64,000 nt of DNA, from the NCBI RefSeq assembly GCF_000069785.1, contig NC_010528.1, positions 1,116,001-1,180,000 of the forward strand, in the 5' to 3' direction. Position numbers and translations under genes: made by a program. Positions within the stretch are counted from its first letter, which is position 1. Each line of letters opens with the position of its first letter. This DNA comes from Cupriavidus taiwanensis LMG 19424. GTDB lineage: Bacteria > Pseudomonadota > Gammaproteobacteria > Burkholderiales > Burkholderiaceae. Under the pieces are notes generated by a model. The model searched no databases and was not told the DNA's origin. It saw nothing but the letters and a program-made list of their open reading frames with translations. Positions 16,114 through 26,052 of this stretch are shown piece by piece.

Positions 16114-19100
16114 CTAGCGCGGGAAGGCCGGGTCCGCGCGGTTCTGGAAGGTCGGGCCTTGCGCCTTATTGTCCTCCACTTTGCCGACCTGTGGGTTGGC
16201 CCAGCTGCCCGAGATGCGGTAGTGCTGGGTGAACATCTTGGAGAACTCGTCGGCGAACAGCAACTGCGCGGCGAGCGTGCCGATGCCCAGCGCCGGATTG
16301 ATGAAGGCCGCAGCGATGGAGGTGGTGGTGGCATTGATGCGCGGCACCACCTCGACGCGCAGGTCCTGGGTTTCGCGCAGCAGGTTGGCCGTGCCGCTCA
16401 TGCTGGCGATGATCTGCGGGCTGCGCAGGCGGAAGTCCTGGATCGTGCCGACGCCGTTCTCGATGGTGCCGCTGCCGGTGATGCGGTCGAACAGCAGCCC
16501 GCGGCCCGACAGCGTACGGAAGTCCAGCGTGGCAAAGCGCAGCAGGCCTTGCAGGCTGAGCACGCCGAGCAGGCGCGCCGCGCCCGGCTCGACGCTGAGG
16601 ATCTGGCCGTTCTCGAGGTCCAGCGACAGCTTGCCGGTCAGCGTCGGGTAGTCGATCGACAGCGGCGAGCCGCGCCACGCCACGCGGCCCTCGAGCTTGC
16701 CCTTGCCGTCGCTGAGCGTATGCGGCAGCCCCAGGCGGTCCAGCGTCGCGCCGGCATCGCGCACGTCGATGGCGAACGACAGCAGCGTGCGGCGCTCGGC
16801 GGTGGCGTCGGCGCGCAGGCGGCGCGGCACGCGCCAGCTGCCGTTGCCGGTGAGCGTGGCGCCGGGCTGTTCGATCTGCAGCTTGTCCAGGGTCCATACC
16901 GGATCGGTGCCGCCGGCGCCGGTCTCGGTATGCGCCTTGACCTCGAGCTTGCCGAAGTCGTGGCCGCGCAGCATGAACTGCTCGGCAACCAGGTCGATCG
17001 CGGGCAAGGTGTCGATGCTGCTGGCCAGCGCATCGACCACGTTGTGCTCGTCGCTGGCATCGGGCACGTTCAGGCGTGCCAGGCGCAAGCGCAGCGAACC
17101 GGCGGCAGCCGTCGCGCCCGGGCGCCATTGCACCGCGCCGGCAACCTGGCGCGAGTCGACCCTGGCGTTCCAGCCGTCGGCTTCGCGGCTGGCGTCGAGC
17201 GAGACCTCGTCCAGCGTGCGGCCCATGCCGTGCAGCGAGCGCGCGCGCAGCGCGATGCGGTTCGGCAGGAACGGCGAGGGCGGCTCGTCGGCGGCCGCAG
17301 CGGCAGTGCTGCCGCCTTCGCCGGCGCCACCGGCGAAGGCGGCGCGCCAGGCATCGATATCGAGCCGGTCGAAGGTGGCCGCGGCGCTGACGCCGGCCGC
17401 CGGCGGCGGCGCGGCCTGCTGCACGCCGATGCCGCCCGCCAGCACTTCGAAGCCATGGCCGCCGTTGCCACCGCCATCGCGGCGTAGCAGGTAGCGTGCG
17501 TTCAGCACATTGCCCAGCTGCACCGCCAGTTCGTCGGTGCCGGCGCGGGCAGCGCCGGCGGCATTGGCCGACTGCGCGGCCGGACGCAGCTCCACGCGCA
17601 GCGGCAGCGCGGGCGCCGCGGCCTTGGCCAGCGGCGCCGGCAACTGCAGCGCCATGCCGTTGAGCTCGGTGTTCAGCTGGACCTGCAACTGCCGGTCGCG
17701 CACGCCGATCACCGCGCTGTAGCCGGTGGTGCCTTCCAGCCGCGCCGCCAGCGGCGCCAGCGCGGTGCCCGCCGCGGCCTCGCGCAGCCCGGCGGCCGAG
17801 GCCTGGCCGCTCGCGCTTACGCGCGTGGCCCCGTCCGGCTGCGTGCCGCCGGCCAGGCGCAGCTCGCCGCCAAGAAAGCGGGCGCGCAGGTTCTCCAGCC
17901 CGAAGCCGTGCTCGTTGAAGGTGATGACGCCGCTGGCATTGCCCAGCGGCGGCAGTTGCGGGCCGAGCACGACATCGTTGCCGGGAAAGCGGAAGCGGCC
18001 ATCGACCCGGGCCGCATTGGCGTGCTCCAGCGGCATGTCGAGCTTGAGCTTCAGTTCGCCATTGCCGCTGGCCCTGGCCGCGTCGGCCACGTGCGCGGTC
18101 CATTCGCGCACCGGCGAGGCGTTGATGTAGCGCACGAAGCCTTGCACCGGCCCGGTGGCGCTACCGTCGATGGCCAGCTTGCCGCGCGGGCTCAGGTCGT
18201 CGATGCGGCCGCTGACATCCTGCAGCGTGACGCCGGCAATGTCCTGCACCGTAGCCCGGCGCGCCAGGAAGGTCATGCTGCCGCGGTCGAATACCACGCG
18301 CCCGGCGATATCCGTGAACACCGGCCATGACGGGGCGCCGCCGGCGGTGCCGTGGGCCGGCTCGTGCGGCGCGGCATGCGGCGCGATCTGGTAGCTGACG
18401 TGTTCGATCGGCACCTCGACGCGGAACTCGCCAGCCTTCTCGTGCGGCGCGTGGAACGGGAAGTGCGCGAGGTCGCCGCGCAGCACGAAGCTGACCCCGG
18501 CGGCCTCGCCGCCGGCGAGCGCGCCGGACAGGTAGTGGCGAGTCGCGGCGGGGATGCTCAGCGGCAGGTAGCGCGGCACGCGCGCCACGCTGGCGCGGCT
18601 CATCTCGCCGGCCAGGTCCGCCAGGCCCGAGACGCCGTCACCGCCTTCGCGCCAGGTGCCGCGCACCGAGCCGGCAGCGTCGGCATTGGCGAAGCGCAAG
18701 CTGTCCACCGTCACCGCGAGCTTGCCGTCGCGGTGCTGCCAGCGCACGTCGCCGCCGATCTGGTCGAACGCCAGGTGCGGGTCTTCGAACAGCCCGGGCA
18801 GCACCAGCGCCGCGTCGTTGCCCTCGAAGCGCGCGCTGCCCTGCTGGTCGTCGAAGGCGAAGGTGCCGGACAGGTGCGAGAAGCCCGGCGTGCCCGGGCG
18901 CGGATGGCCGGCCGCGTCGAGCGCCGGCACCGCGGGCTGGCCGTTGACGGAAACATTGCGCAGCGTGCCCTGGATGCTGTAGTGGGGCTTGCCGCCGCCG
19001 CGCTCGAGCATGCCAGTGCGCGCGCGGGTCCAGCTGACGTTGAGGTTGTCGATATGGCCGGCTGGCTGCAGCGCGCGCAGCCGGCGCAGCACCGCGGTGT

Positions 19101-20511
19101 CGATCGGCATCGAAGTGGCCAGCGCGCGCACCGTGTTCAGGTCCAGCGAGGGTGCCTTCAGCGAGAACTTGTTCAGGGTGCCGTCCTTGGCCCGGGCCCA
19201 GCCGATGGCGACCTTGCGCATGCCTTCGCGCCAGCTGCCGTCGGCCGCGGCGGGCGCGTTGCCGTGATCGGTCACCGCGGGCTGCTCGGGCTGCAGCGGC
19301 TGCCATAGCAGCGTGTCGACGGTCAGCAGGTTGCTGCCGTCGCGCTCGGTCCGGTGCAGCAGCAGGGCCTGCGCATTGGCCAGCCGCAGCGGCGCGGCGG
19401 CGCCGGCCAGTTGCAGGTCGACGCCGCTGGCGCGCAGCCGGGTCTGGCTGCGCACGATGCGCCCCTCGCGGAATTCGATGCTGCCATCGGTGCTGAAGGT
19501 GCCGCTGGCGACGCGCTCGAACATTGCCAGGTAGCGCTGCAGCACCGGCAGTTGCAGCTGGCCGAGGTCCCAGGTGGCCTGGCCGCTCCAGTGGCGCCAG
19601 TTGCCGGCGCTGTGCAGGTAGTCGTCACGGAAGGTCGAGCGAACCTCGAGCGGGCGCGGACCCAGTGCCGGCGAGCGCGCTTCCAGGTGGAAGGTGTGGC
19701 GCGCGCCCTCGCGGCGGGTGTCGAGCCGGATCTCGCCGATGTCGAGTTGGGGCAGGCGCGCCTTCTCGTCGAGCCAGCGCAGCTTGCCGTCGGACAGCGC
19801 CACGCGCCCCTGCGACATCAGCCAGCCCAGGAAGCGGTCGTCGTCCTGCTGGCCGCCGGTGGCGTCGACCACCATGCCGGCGACCAGCAGCCGGCCCTCG
19901 GGGGTGCGGCGCACCAGGATGTCGGTGCCGCTGGCGCTCAGGCTGACGAACTGCAGGTTCATGCTGACCAGCGAACGCCACGCCAGCTTGCCGTCGAGCG
20001 TGGCGGCCGACAGCAGCGCGCGCTGCTGGGCATCGACCGCGCTCAGGCCGCGGGCGCGGAAGGCGGGATGCCAGCCGTCCCAGTAGGTATCGAGCGAGCC
20101 GATCCTGACCTGGGCCGACAGTGCCTGCGAGCCGCGCTGTTCCAGCCACTCGCGCGCGGCGGAAGCCTGCGGCCACAGCACAAAGCGGATCAGGAGTCCC
20201 GCCGCCAGCGCCAGCACCGCCAGCGCCAGCGCCAGCCGCACCAGCGCGCGCCCCACGCGGCGCCAGAGCGGATGGCGCACGGCGGCCACCGCGGCCCGGG
20301 CACCGGCGCGGGCCAGCGCCCCGGCGCGCGTCCAGGCCGAAGCCTGGCGGGAAGCCGTGCCAGCGGGTTCAATACCAGGGGAGCTGTCGGGCCGTGCAGC
20401 CGGCAGGGTGGGCAGCGTGGTGGCGGCCTCGTGCCCGCCCGCGCCGCCATTGGGGGGAGAACCGTCAGCGGGTTGTGGGGCGCGGCTGGACATGCGCAGA
20501 TTATCCGACAA
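16114..20511 (-). CDS. yhdP: YhdP family envelope protein (AsmA-like, giant)
   Basis: A 1465-residue AsmA-like protein. Residues 1-80 are cytoplasmic and basic, one membrane segment lies near 88-110 (LALALAVLALAAGLLIRF), and the rest is periplasmic, with the DUF3971/AsmA C-terminal region near the end. YhdP-type proteins form long beta-grooved bridges that carry phospholipids between inner and outer membrane. Length is somewhat above the Escherichia coli protein (about 1270). Start: a GGAGAG sequence sits 9 bases before the TTG at 20511, whereas the ATG at 20493 has no ribosome binding site in reach; the difference is six residues. It heads the yhdP-nitrilase-tldD group and is divergent from glnE. 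Confidence 0.92.
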   Translation of the reverse strand: MSDNLRMSSRAPQPADGSPPNGGAGGHEAATTLPTLPAARPDSSPGIEPAGTASRQASAWTRAGALARAGARAAVAAVRHPLWRRVGRALVRLALALAVLALAAGLLIRFVLWPQASAAREWLEQRGSQALSAQVRIGSLDTYWDGWHPAFRARGLSAVDAQQRALLSAATLDGKLAWRSLVSMNLQFVSLSASGTDILVRRTPEGRLLVAGMVVDATGGQQDDDRFLGWLMSQGRVALSDGKLRWLDEKARLPQLDIGEIRLDTRREGARHTFHLEARSPALGPRPLEVRSTFRDDYLHSAGNWRHWSGQATWDLGQLQLPVLQRYLAMFERVASGTFSTDGSIEFREGRIVRSQTRLRASGVDLQLAGAAAPLRLANAQALLLHRTERDGSNLLTVDTLLWQPLQPEQPAVTDHGNAPAAADGSWREGMRKVAIGWARAKDGTLNKFSLKAPSLDLNTVRALATSMPIDTAVLRRLRALQPAGHIDNLNVSWTRARTGMLERGGGKPHYSIQGTLRNVSVNGQPAVPALDAAGHPRPGTPGFSHLSGTFAFDDQQGSARFEGNDAALVLPGLFEDPHLAFDQIGGDVRWQHRDGKLAVTVDSLRFANADAAGSVRGTWREGGDGVSGLADLAGEMSRASVARVPRYLPLSIPAATRHYLSGALAGGEAAGVSFVLRGDLAHFPFHAPHEKAGEFRVEVPIEHVSYQIAPHAAPHEPAHGTAGGAPSWPVFTDIAGRVVFDRGSMTFLARRATVQDIAGVTLQDVSGRIDDLSPRGKLAIDGSATGPVQGFVRYINASPVREWTAHVADAARASGNGELKLKLDMPLEHANAARVDGRFRFPGNDVVLGPQLPPLGNASGVITFNEHGFGLENLRARFLGGELRLAGGTQPDGATRVSASGQASAAGLREAAAGTALAPLAARLEGTTGYSAVIGVRDRQLQVQLNTELNGMALQLPAPLAKAAAPALPLRVELRPAAQSANAAGAARAGTDELAVQLGNVLNARYLLRRDGGGNGGHGFEVLAGGIGVQQAAPPPAAGVSAAATFDRLDIDAWRAAFAGGAGEGGSTAAAAADEPPSPFLPNRIALRARSLHGMGRTLDEVSLDASREADGWNARVDSRQVAGAVQWRPGATAAAGSLRLRLARLNVPDASDEHNVVDALASSIDTLPAIDLVAEQFMLRGHDFGKLEVKAHTETGAGGTDPVWTLDKLQIEQPGATLTGNGSWRVPRRLRADATAERRTLLSFAIDVRDAGATLDRLGLPHTLSDGKGKLEGRVAWRGSPLSIDYPTLTGKLSLDLENGQILSVEPGAARLLGVLSLQGLLRFATLDFRTLSGRGLLFDRITGSGTIENGVGTIQDFRLRSPQIIASMSGTANLLRETQDLRVEVVPRINATTTSIAAAFINPALGIGTLAAQLLFADEFSKMFTQHYRISGSWANPQVGKVEDNKAQGPTFQNRADPAFPR

Positions 20512-20632
20512 TACTAGCCGCTCTCCAATCTGGTGCCCGGCCGGCTAAAACAAGAAATCGCAAGCTGCGCGTGCCGCAGCGGGGTACCCCGGCCGCACCT
20601 TTCGCGCCTTTCCTTGCATTTCAAATACTGGA

Positions 20633-23620
20633 ATGACTGCCTCTGACCCGACGAGTTCCGCCGCTGGCGGCGCTGCTGACCAACATGGCGCGCGCGCCAC
20701 GCCGGAACCCGCCCATGCGGCGTCCGTCGCACCGGGGCAGGGCCCCGGCACCATGGCTGCCGGCGCCTTTGCCGTCACCGCGGCGCAGGCGCTGCAGCCG
20801 GACGGCGATGGCGCCGGGGCAGGCGGCGACGTATTGTACTCGGCCACGTACTCGCATTACGCGCGGCGTGTGCTGCAGGCCCGCCCGGACTTGCCGGAAA
20901 TCCTTGCCGCCGCGGTGACGCAGCCGCTCACGCGCGCCTGGATGGCAGCGCGCCTGCAGGCGTTGCAAGCGCCCTCGACCGATGCCGAAGATGCCGCCAA
21001 GCGCGCGCTGCGCCGGCTGCGCGCCGAGGTCATGTGCGCGGTGATCGAGCGCGACCTGCGCGGCCTGGCCACGCTGGGCGAGGTCACCGGTGCCATGACC
21101 GACCTGGCCGAACTGGCGATCCAGCACGGCCTGGCGGTGCTGGGCGACGATCTGGCCGCCACCTTCGGCCGTCCGGTCGGCGCCCACAGCGGCGAGGTGC
21201 AGGAGCTGGTGGTGGTGGGCATGGGCAAGCTGGGCGGGCGCGAGCTCAATGTCTCGTCCGATATCGACCTGATCTTCCTCTACGACGAGGACGGCGAGAC
21301 CCAGGGCGGGCCGCGCAGCCTGTCCAACCACGAATACTTCATCCGACTGGGCCGCCGGCTGATCAACCTGCTGGCCGACGTCACCGCCGATGGCTATGTG
21401 TTCCGCGTCGACATGCGGCTGCGTCCCAACGGCGATGCCGGGCCGCTGGCGTGCAGCCTCGGCATGCTGGAGGAATACCTGGTGGTGCAGGGTCGCGAGT
21501 GGGAACGCTATGCCTGGATCAAGGGCCGCGTGGTGTCGGCGCTGGACTCGGCCCATGCGCAGCGTACCGCGGCCTTGCTGGCGCGCCTGACCACGCCGTT
21601 CGTGTTCCGGCGCTACCTGGACTACGGCGTGATCGCGGCGATCCGCTCGCTGCATGCGCAGATCCGCAGCGAGGCCGCCAAGCGCAGCGGCGGGCTGCCC
21701 GGGCATGGTGTCAACCAGCGCTCGTTCAACATCAAGCTGGGCCGCGGCGGCATCCGCGAGATCGAATTCATGGCCCAGGTGTTCCAGCTGATCCGCGGCG
21801 GACAGGACCCGGCGCTGCGGATCCGGCCGACGCTGGAAGTGCTGGCGGTGGCGGTCGAGCGCGGCCTGCTGCCGGCCGGACAGGCGGCGCAGCTGGGCGA
21901 CGCCTACCGCTTCCTGCGCCAGCTCGAACACCGGCTGCAATACCGCGACGACGCGCAGACCCACCACCTGCCCACGTCGCCGGACGAGCAGCAGGCCGTG
22001 GCGCGCATGATGGGCTGCGCCGACTGGCCGGCATTGCTGTCGCGGCTGGCCATGCTGCAGGAGCCGGTTGCACAGCAGTTCGAGGCCACCTTCTCCGACC
22101 CGGATGCGGGCCCGTGCGAGGCGCTGTGGCCGGACATTGTCATCCATGACAGCGCCGCGCGCGCGCAGGACAACAGCCAGGACCCGTCGCACGGCGAAGC
22201 CGACAGCGCCGTGCCGTGCCAGCGGCTGCAGGCGGCCGGCTTTACCGACTGCAATGCGCTGCTGGACCGGCTGCGCGCAATCGCCGTGTCGCTGCGCTAT
22301 CGCGCGCTGTCCGAGTCCAGCCGCGCGCGCTTCGACCAGCTGGTCAACCGCGCGCTCGACCTGGCGGCGCGCCAGGACGATCCCGACAGCACCATCGGAC
22401 GCTTCATCGACTTCCTTGAAGCGATCAGCCGGCGCGCCTCCTACCTGTCGCTGCTGTCCGAATACCCGCAGGCGATGGACCGGGTCGCGCAGACGCTGCA
22501 TGCCTCGCGCTGGGCCGCGGCCTACCTGACGCGCCATCCGCAACTGCTCGACGAACTGCTCGACAGCGACGCGCTGGCCGGCGCGCCCGACTGGGCCGCG
22601 TTCCGCAAGAGCCTGCATGAACGGCTGCTGGCCGCGGAGGGGCAGGTCGAGCAGCAGATGGACATCCTGCGCCGCGAGCATCATGCCGAGACCTTCCGCG
22701 TGCTGCTGCAGGACCTGCAGGGCATGCTGACGGTGGAGCAGGTGGCCGACCGCCTGTCGGACCTGGCCGATGCCATGCTCGACGCGACGCTGGAAACGGT
22801 GTGGCGCCAGCTGGCCACGCGCCACTGCGAGACGCCGCGCTTCGCCGTGATCGCGTATGGCCGGCTGGGCGGCAAGGAGCTGGGCTATGCCTCGGACCTC
22901 GACATCATCTTCCTGTACGACGACGAGCACGAGCGCGCGCCCGAGGTCTATGCCGCCTATGCGCGCCGCCTGATCACCTGGCTCACCAGCCATACCGCGG
23001 CCGGCGCGCTGTTCGATGTCGACACGCGGCTGCGTCCCAATGGCGCGGCCGGCCTGCTGGTCACCAGCTTCGACGCCTTCCGCCGCTACCAGCTGCGCGA
23101 GGGCGACAACACCGCCTGGGTATGGGAACACCAGGCACTGACGCGCGCGCGTTTCTGCGCCGGCGATGCCGCCATCGGCGCGCGCTTCGAGGCGCTGCGC
23201 GGCGAGGTGCTGCGCCAGGAGCGCGACGCCGCGGCACTGCGCGCCGAGATCGCGCAGATGCGCGGCAAGGTCGCCGAGGGCCATCCCAATCCGACCGACC
23301 TGTTCGACCTGAAGCACGACCGCGGCGGCATGGTCGACATCGAGTTCACGGTGCAGTACCTGGTGCTGCTGCACAGCCGCGCCTATCCGCAGCTGACGCG
23401 CAACGCAGGCAATATCGCGCTGCTGCGCGAAGCCGGCGAGCTGGGTCTGATCGACGCCACGCTGGCGCTGGCGGTGGGCGACGCCTACCGGCTGTTCCGC
23501 GCGCGCCAGCATCAGCTGCGCCTCGACGGCCAGGCCCATGCGCGCGTGCCGCCGGCATCGATGGCGGCGCAGACCGCGGCGGTGCGCACGCTGTGGCGGG
23601 CCGTATTCGGTGAGGACTGA
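20633..23620 (+). CDS. glnE: Glutamine synthetase adenylyltransferase / deadenylase
   Basis: A 995-residue bifunctional enzyme that adenylylates and de-adenylylates glutamine synthetase in response to PII. The two nucleotidyltransferase domains are clear: GMGKLGGRELNVSSDIDLIF near residue 196 and AYGRLGGKELGYASDLDIIF near 741, each with the GG...DxD metal motif. Each is followed by a helical GlnD PII-uridylyltransferase-like domain (GRGGIREIEFMAQVF, DRGGMVDIEFTVQYL). The N-terminal 55 residues are low-complexity and the true start could lie later, for example at an internal Met near residue 42. The rhombosortase gene overlaps its last codons. Confidence 0.95.
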   Translation: MTASDPTSSAAGGAADQHGARATPEPAHAASVAPGQGPGTMAAGAFAVTAAQALQPDGDGAGAGGDVLYSATYSHYARRVLQARPDLPEILAAAVTQPLTRAWMAARLQALQAPSTDAEDAAKRALRRLRAEVMCAVIERDLRGLATLGEVTGAMTDLAELAIQHGLAVLGDDLAATFGRPVGAHSGEVQELVVVGMGKLGGRELNVSSDIDLIFLYDEDGETQGGPRSLSNHEYFIRLGRRLINLLADVTADGYVFRVDMRLRPNGDAGPLACSLGMLEEYLVVQGREWERYAWIKGRVVSALDSAHAQRTAALLARLTTPFVFRRYLDYGVIAAIRSLHAQIRSEAAKRSGGLPGHGVNQRSFNIKLGRGGIREIEFMAQVFQLIRGGQDPALRIRPTLEVLAVAVERGLLPAGQAAQLGDAYRFLRQLEHRLQYRDDAQTHHLPTSPDEQQAVARMMGCADWPALLSRLAMLQEPVAQQFEATFSDPDAGPCEALWPDIVIHDSAARAQDNSQDPSHGEADSAVPCQRLQAAGFTDCNALLDRLRAIAVSLRYRALSESSRARFDQLVNRALDLAARQDDPDSTIGRFIDFLEAISRRASYLSLLSEYPQAMDRVAQTLHASRWAAAYLTRHPQLLDELLDSDALAGAPDWAAFRKSLHERLLAAEGQVEQQMDILRREHHAETFRVLLQDLQGMLTVEQVADRLSDLADAMLDATLETVWRQLATRHCETPRFAVIAYGRLGGKELGYASDLDIIFLYDDEHERAPEVYAAYARRLITWLTSHTAAGALFDVDTRLRPNGAAGLLVTSFDAFRRYQLREGDNTAWVWEHQALTRARFCAGDAAIGARFEALRGEVLRQERDAAALRAEIAQMRGKVAEGHPNPTDLFDLKHDRGGMVDIEFTVQYLVLLHSRAYPQLTRNAGNIALLREAGELGLIDATLALAVGDAYRLFRARQHQLRLDGQAHARVPPASMAAQTAAVRTLWRAVFGED

Positions 23621-24254
23621 CGCGCCCGGCCCGCCAGCCGCGGCGAGCGCATCGTGGCCGGGGCTGCTGGCGGCGCTGGCCCTGGTGTGGGCGCTGTCGG
23701 CGGCCTTCACCTTCCTGCCCTGGTGGCACGCGCATGGCCTGTACCTGCGCGACGCGGTGCGGCACGACGGCCAGTGGTGGCGCCTGGCCACGGCAATGTG
23801 GGTACATCTGGACGGCCACCACTGGCTGGCCGACATGCTCGCCGCCACCGGCGTGCTGGCGATCTGCGCGCGCGTGGCGCGGGTGCGTACCCTGTTGCTG
23901 GTGCTGGTGGCGTGCGGCATCGCGGTGCAGGTGGTGCTGCTGCGCGTGCCGGCGATTGCCTGGTACGGCGGGCTTTCGGGTGCGCTGCACGGGCTGGCGC
24001 TGTGGGGCGCGCTGGGGCTGCTGCGCGCGCCCGGGCTGGCGCGTATCACCGGCGTGCTGCTGTGCCTGGGCGTGCTGGCCAAGGTCTGGGTGGAACAGTC
24101 GTGGCTGGCGCCGGTGGTGTTCGATCCGGCGTGGGGCTTCGGCGTGGTGCGCGTGGCGCATGCGGCCGGCGCGGTGGCCGGCCTGCTGTGCTGGGTCTTG
24201 CAGGAATGGTGGCTGTCGCGGCGGCCGGCGCGCAGCAACGGCGCCGCCGTCTGA
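23610..24254 (+). CDS. rrtA: Rhombosortase (rhomboid-family GlyGly-CTERM processing protease)
   Basis: A 214-residue polytopic membrane protein of the rhomboid superfamily. It has about six hydrophobic segments and the short form typical of rhombosortases. The catalytic serine is in WYGGLSGALHGLALWG near residue 122 (GxSGxxHG motif), and the partner histidine is in VRVAHAAGAVAG near 183. The second segment has WVHLDGHHWLADM. Rhombosortases cleave and help surface-anchor proteins that end in GlyGly-CTERM. The GTG at 23610 overlaps the glnE stop, so expression is probably coupled to glnE. The convergent neighbour ends in a GlyGly-CTERM tail only 4 bases away, its likely dedicated substrate. Confidence 0.88.
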   Translation: MRTDAPGPPAAASASWPGLLAALALVWALSAAFTFLPWWHAHGLYLRDAVRHDGQWWRLATAMWVHLDGHHWLADMLAATGVLAICARVARVRTLLLVLVACGIAVQVVLLRVPAIAWYGGLSGALHGLALWGALGLLRAPGLARITGVLLCLGVLAKVWVEQSWLAPVVFDPAWGFGVVRVAHAAGAVAGLLCWVLQEWWLSRRPARSNGAAV

Positions 24255-24257
24255 GAG

Positions 24258-25898
24258 CTACGCGCGTCGCCGCAGCGCGAAGCTGAACAGGCCTGCCAGC
24301 GCGAGCAGCAGCGCGCTCCCCAGCGGCATCGCGCCGCCGCCACCGCCGCCATCCGCGGCCGGTGCCGGCGCGGCCTGCACCGGTGGCATACCTACCGCAG
24401 TCAGCAGCGCGCCGTCGGCATCGAGCAGGCCCGCCCCGCATACGCCCTGGTTGGTGGTGCAGAACGTACCGGAAGGATGCGGACGCGCCGAACTCTTCAG
24501 CGCCGCGGTGACCTGCGCCGGCGTCAGCGAGCCGTTGAGCGTGAACATCATCGCCACCACGCCCGACACCATCGGCGCGGCGAAACTGGTGCCCGCGGAC
24601 GATGCCACCACGTAGTTTCCGAGCGACGTCTTGCCATCGTTGCTCAGCGTGCGGATCACCGAAGGTGTGACCGTGCAGCGGCCGTCGACCACCTGCGAGT
24701 TGCCGCAGCCCCCGCCCGGCGCGCTGATCGCCACCTGCGGGCCGACGTTGGCATAGCTGGCGTTCTCGCCGCCGTTGGCATGGGCCGTGACCGCGATCAC
24801 GCCGCTGCAGTCGCCTGGCGCTTCGACCGCGCCGCGGTTGTTGCCGGCCGCGGCCACCACCACCACGCCGCGCGCATTCAGGTCGTTGACCGCCTGCTGT
24901 TCGATGCTGCTGCAGGTGCCGCCACCGAGGCTGATATTGACCACGCGCGCCGGCGTCGGGTTGTCTGGCACGTTGGGCACCGGCAGGCCGCCGGCCCAGC
25001 GCATGCCGTCGACGGTATCGGACAGCAGCGCGCCGCAGCGTCCCGAGACCCGCACCGGCAGGATGCGCGCATTCCAGTCGACGCCAGCGATGTCGCGCGC
25101 GTTGTTGGTCTGCGCGCCGAGCACGCCCGCGACGCGCGTGCCATGCCAGCTGTTGTTGGTGGGCGCGGGCGTGGGCGTGCTGCTGCCCGGGCAGGTGAAG
25201 CCGGCCGGCAGGTTGTCGCCGGCGTCGGTGGGGTCGCCGTCGCGGCCGTCGCCGTCATTGGAGACCGTGGTGGTGCTGATGAAGTCGTAGCCGGACAGCA
25301 GCCGCCCCTGCAGATCGGGATGGGGCAGGATGCCGGTGTCTACCACCGCCACCACCATGCCTGTACTGCCGCGGGTGCGGTCCCACGCGCGCGGCAGGTT
25401 GGCGCCGCCGACCACGGTGCCGGTGCCTTTCAGGTACGGCTGGTTGACCTGGAACTCGGGATCGTCAGGCAGGGTGTCGTGCAGCCGCAGCCAGCGGTCG
25501 GGCACGGCGTCGGCGACGCGCGGGTCCTGGCGCAGCCGTGCGGCCGCGGCTTCAGGGTCGGCCGCGAAGGTGTCGGGGACTTGCAGCAGCTGCAGGTTGC
25601 CGCCCATGGCGCGGCGTGCGGAGACCGCGATGCCGGTGCGTTCGCTCAGCTGCTTGAGGGCCTCGGCGGCGGCGGGTGACTTGGCGGTGCCGTTGCCGTC
25701 GACCGCGGTGGTGCCGTCGCGCCAGCGCACGATGATGTGGCCGGTATAGGCCGGTGCGGACTGCGCGCCGGCTGCGAGCGCCGTGCCGGTCGGGACCGCG
25801 CCGCATGCTGCGGCGGCGGCCAGGGCGATGGCCCGCCAGCGGCGGGCCGCGAAGCTGCGGCAAGGTACGGACAACGCGGACAGCGCGGATTGCGGCAT
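24258..25898 (-). CDS. Secreted S8 (subtilisin-like) serine protease with GlyGly-CTERM anchor
   Basis: A 546-residue subtilase. An N-terminal signal peptide of about 45 residues is followed by a prodomain (HIIVRWRDG ... LRQDPRVADAVPDRWL), then the catalytic domain. Asp is in VVAVVDTGILPHPDL near residue 185, His in SWHGTRVAGVLGA near 252 and Ser in SAGTSFAAPMVSG near 435. The C-terminus is Ala/Pro linker, GGGGGG, a 15-residue hydrophobic segment and FALRRRA, a complete GlyGly-CTERM signal. GGAGGAG lies 8 bases before the ATG at 25898 and decides the start; the frame stays open upstream. The convergent rhombosortase gene and the upstream prodomain-like lipoprotein gene suggest a functional set. 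Confidence 0.93.
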   Translation of the reverse strand: MPQSALSALSVPCRSFAARRWRAIALAAAAACGAVPTGTALAAGAQSAPAYTGHIIVRWRDGTTAVDGNGTAKSPAAAEALKQLSERTGIAVSARRAMGGNLQLLQVPDTFAADPEAAAARLRQDPRVADAVPDRWLRLHDTLPDDPEFQVNQPYLKGTGTVVGGANLPRAWDRTRGSTGMVVAVVDTGILPHPDLQGRLLSGYDFISTTTVSNDGDGRDGDPTDAGDNLPAGFTCPGSSTPTPAPTNNSWHGTRVAGVLGAQTNNARDIAGVDWNARILPVRVSGRCGALLSDTVDGMRWAGGLPVPNVPDNPTPARVVNISLGGGTCSSIEQQAVNDLNARGVVVVAAAGNNRGAVEAPGDCSGVIAVTAHANGGENASYANVGPQVAISAPGGGCGNSQVVDGRCTVTPSVIRTLSNDGKTSLGNYVVASSAGTSFAAPMVSGVVAMMFTLNGSLTPAQVTAALKSSARPHPSGTFCTTNQGVCGAGLLDADGALLTAVGMPPVQAAPAPAADGGGGGGAMPLGSALLLALAGLFSFALRRRA

Positions 25899-26052
25899 GG
25901 ATTTCTCCTCCCCCTGGGGCGTAGCGCGCTCGGGCCGGGGCCGGCGCGTGGGCATCTTATGTAGCGAATACGATCCCGCCGGGTTGTGCAAGGCCGGCTT
26001 TCGCATCGTTCGCGTGCGTTAATGCGGCATTCCGTACAGATTCAATCCGGTG

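Noticed and set aside
23346..24161. Gln/His-rich minus-strand frame opposite the rhombosortase gene
   Set aside because: Antisense shadow of a membrane protein gene; low complexity and no start signals.
20621..24352. A 1243-codon open frame on the minus strand opposite glnE and the rhombosortase gene
   Set aside because: It lies antisense to clearly recognised proteins, has Ala/Arg/His/Gln-rich composition with no family features, and results from the strong third-position GC bias.
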